Below, piece by piece: positions 5,442-6,985 of a DNA stretch of 6,985 nucleotides (positions are counted from its first letter, which is position 1; each line of letters starts with the position of its first letter). The stretch is from Chitinophagaceae bacterium. Its GTDB lineage: Bacteria; Bacteroidota; Bacteroidia; Chitinophagales; Chitinophagaceae. The notes beneath the pieces were generated by a model. The model made no database searches, was not told the origin of the DNA, and saw only the letters and a list, made by a program, of their open reading frames with translations. Both the position numbers and the translations under genes were made by a program. Where the stretch lies: NCBI GenBank assembly GCA_025924755.1, contig JAICHT010000193.1, positions 1 to 6,985 of the forward strand, given 5' to 3'.

Positions 5442-6985
5442 ATGCCGGATAAAGTAGCACAGGTAGAAGATATTCATGGCTTATCGGAGGTGGAAGCGCT
5501 GGCACAACAACAACAATATGGGAAAAATAATTTGGAGCTGAACGAGACTTCAACCTTCTCCCATATAGTAGTGGACATTGTAAAGGAACCCATGTTCGTG
5601 CTGCTGGTGATAGCTTGTTTACTTTACTTTTTATTAGGAGAAGCAAACGAAGGTTTTATGATGCTGGCAGCCATGCTTTTTGTAGGTGCTATTTCGGTGT
5701 ACCAGGAGGTGAAAAGCACAAAAGCGTTGAAAGCCTTGCAGCAACTGACCGATCCAAAGGTTATGGTTATCCGGGGTGGTAAAGAAAAGCCGTTAAGTGC
5801 CGAAGAACTGGTGCCGGGAGATGTAATGATATTAGAGGAAGGTGTTAAGATTGCTGCTGATGCAGAAATTATCCAGGCAAATGATGTAACGGTAAATGAA
5901 TCAATTATCACTGGCGAATCATTGCCGGTTGAAAAAAAAGCAACACAGGGTAGCAATTTGCTGTACCAGGGAACTACCATCAATTCAGGTAAATGCTTTG
6001 CACGGGTGACAGCCACCGGCAATACTACCATTTTAGGAAAGCTGGGCAAGTCTATCAGTTCATTTTCTAATGTAAAAACATTGCTACAGCAACAGGTAGA
6101 AAAGTTTCTTAAACGCTTTACCCTGTTTGGGATAGCCGCATTCCTGGTGATCTTCTTTTTCAATTTTATTAATAGTGGTCATCTTATCAGCAGTTTGTTA
6201 TTTAGTTTAACGCTGGCGATGTCTGTGATCCCCGAAGAAATTCCAGTTGCTTTTTCTTCATTTATGGCTCTTGGAGCCTACCATATGTCAAAGTTGGGAA
6301 TCATTTCAAGAAAGCCGCAGGTTGTCGAAAGCTTGGGTGCAATAACCGTAATCTGTTTAGATAAAACCGGCACTATTACAGAAAACAACATGAAAGTCAA
6401 CAGCATTTATGATTATGAAAAAGAACAGCTTATTGACATGAATGATGCGGATGGTATTACAGATGAAAATGTATTATCGTATGCCATGCTTGCCAGTGAA
6501 GTAGACCCGTTTGACCCTATGGAAAAAGCCATATGGGAAGCGTATCACAAATTTGCTGCTATTAAAACATACGCTTCTTTAAAGCGGGTATATGAGTATC
6601 CATTAGAAGGGCAACCTCCTATGATGACTCATATATACGAACAGGACAATACAATACTTGCAGCAGCAAAAGGAGGCGTAGAAAGAATAGTAAAAGCATG
6701 TAAGTTGAATGACCAGGAAAGAGAAAAAATATTACATCATGCGATATTTTTAGCATCAAAAGGGTATAGAGTACTAGGTGTAGCCAGCGCTTATCATTTG
6801 CAGGACGCATTACCAGAACAGCAGGATGATTTTGAGTGGAAATTCAGGGGCTTGTTAAGTTTGTACGACCCGCCAAAGCAACACATAAAACAAACACTTC
6901 AACAATTTTACAATGCAGGTATTACCGTAAAATTATTAACAGGCGACCATCCTCAAACAGCAACGACTATAGCAGAGCAGGTAGG
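5442..6985 (+). CDS. Cation-translocating P-type ATPase (P2-like), 3' end beyond the window
   Basis: This inner-membrane pump would couple ATP hydrolysis to cation transport through an aspartyl-phosphate intermediate. The first 514 codons are open. In order they hold an N-terminal GLSEVEA segment typical of cation ATPases; membrane helices M1 (about 50-66) and M2 (70-88); the actuator domain with LVPGDV and TGES (157-160); M3 (228-243) and M4 (249-280) with PEEIP (264-268); the phosphorylation site DKTGTIT with Asp307; a compact nucleotide-binding domain with DPMEKA and KGG (410-412); and then YDPPK (475-479) and LTGDH (TGDH 500-503). The TGDGVNDAP hinge and M5 onward lie outside. There are no heavy-metal CXXC or CPC motifs, so copper or zinc transport is unlikely. 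Ca2+, Mg2+, Na+, K+ or H+ cannot be separated from this part. ATG 5442 is the first ATG in a frame open from 5343, with no Shine-Dalgarno. PEEIP differs from the PEGLP typical of P2 pumps. Confidence 0.92.
   Translation, partial: MPDKVAQVEDIHGLSEVEALAQQQQYGKNNLELNETSTFSHIVVDIVKEPMFVLLVIACLLYFLLGEANEGFMMLAAMLFVGAISVYQEVKSTKALKALQQLTDPKVMVIRGGKEKPLSAEELVPGDVMILEEGVKIAADAEIIQANDVTVNESIITGESLPVEKKATQGSNLLYQGTTINSGKCFARVTATGNTTILGKLGKSISSFSNVKTLLQQQVEKFLKRFTLFGIAAFLVIFFFNFINSGHLISSLLFSLTLAMSVIPEEIPVAFSSFMALGAYHMSKLGIISRKPQVVESLGAITVICLDKTGTITENNMKVNSIYDYEKEQLIDMNDADGITDENVLSYAMLASEVDPFDPMEKAIWEAYHKFAAIKTYASLKRVYEYPLEGQPPMMTHIYEQDNTILAAAKGGVERIVKACKLNDQEREKILHHAIFLASKGYRVLGVASAYHLQDALPEQQDDFEWKFRGLLSLYDPPKQHIKQTLQQFYNAGITVKLLTGDHPQTATTIAEQV

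Noticed and set aside
5624..6163. A 179-codon open frame on the minus strand.
   Set aside because: It lies opposite the ATPase actuator domain and M3, where the plus-strand frame has clear motifs. It is an antisense shadow.

Overview
The window comes from a moderately AT-rich bacterial chromosome. Bacteroidota, perhaps Chitinophagaceae, is the best guess: start codons lack Shine-Dalgarno sequences and sit in A/T-rich leaders, candidate promoters resemble the TTTG/TAnnTTTG type, and the protein style fits. This assignment is inferred from sequence style, not from a marker gene.

Layout: two divergent gene groups flank a control region of about 200 bp (1716-1916). Leftward run a DUF6064-like membrane protein (1053-1715) and then a class I fructose-bisphosphate aldolase of the DhnA/FbaB type (1-975, cut by the window edge). 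Rightward run phosphoenolpyruvate synthase (1917-4313), an E. coli PfkB-like 6-phosphofructokinase (4371-5324) and a P-type cation ATPase (from 5442, cut by the right edge). Three of the five genes are central-carbon enzymes acting at the pyruvate/PEP, F6P/FBP and FBP/triose steps. The ATPase and the membrane protein add a transport or membrane component.

The most striking observation is that two of the enzymes are each broken by one in-frame stop, with clear homology continuing in the same frame on both sides. The aldolase has TGA (109-111) at a conserved glycine near the C terminus. PEP synthase has TAA (2094-2096) at codon 60. No other disruption is visible, and pfkB and the ATPase are open. 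This suggests a module beginning to decay, sequence errors, or (least likely) readthrough.

The control region holds a near-perfect FNR-type palindrome, TTGAT-N4-ATCAT, at 1860-1873. Together with the gene set (pfkB, a P-type ATPase and PEP synthase, reminiscent of hypoxia/dormancy regulons such as mycobacterial DosR), it suggests a low-oxygen metabolic module. That is an inference. The protein families are known; what may be new is the grouping, its control and its apparent decay. I found no RNA genes, CRISPR arrays, insertion sequences or convincing terminators.
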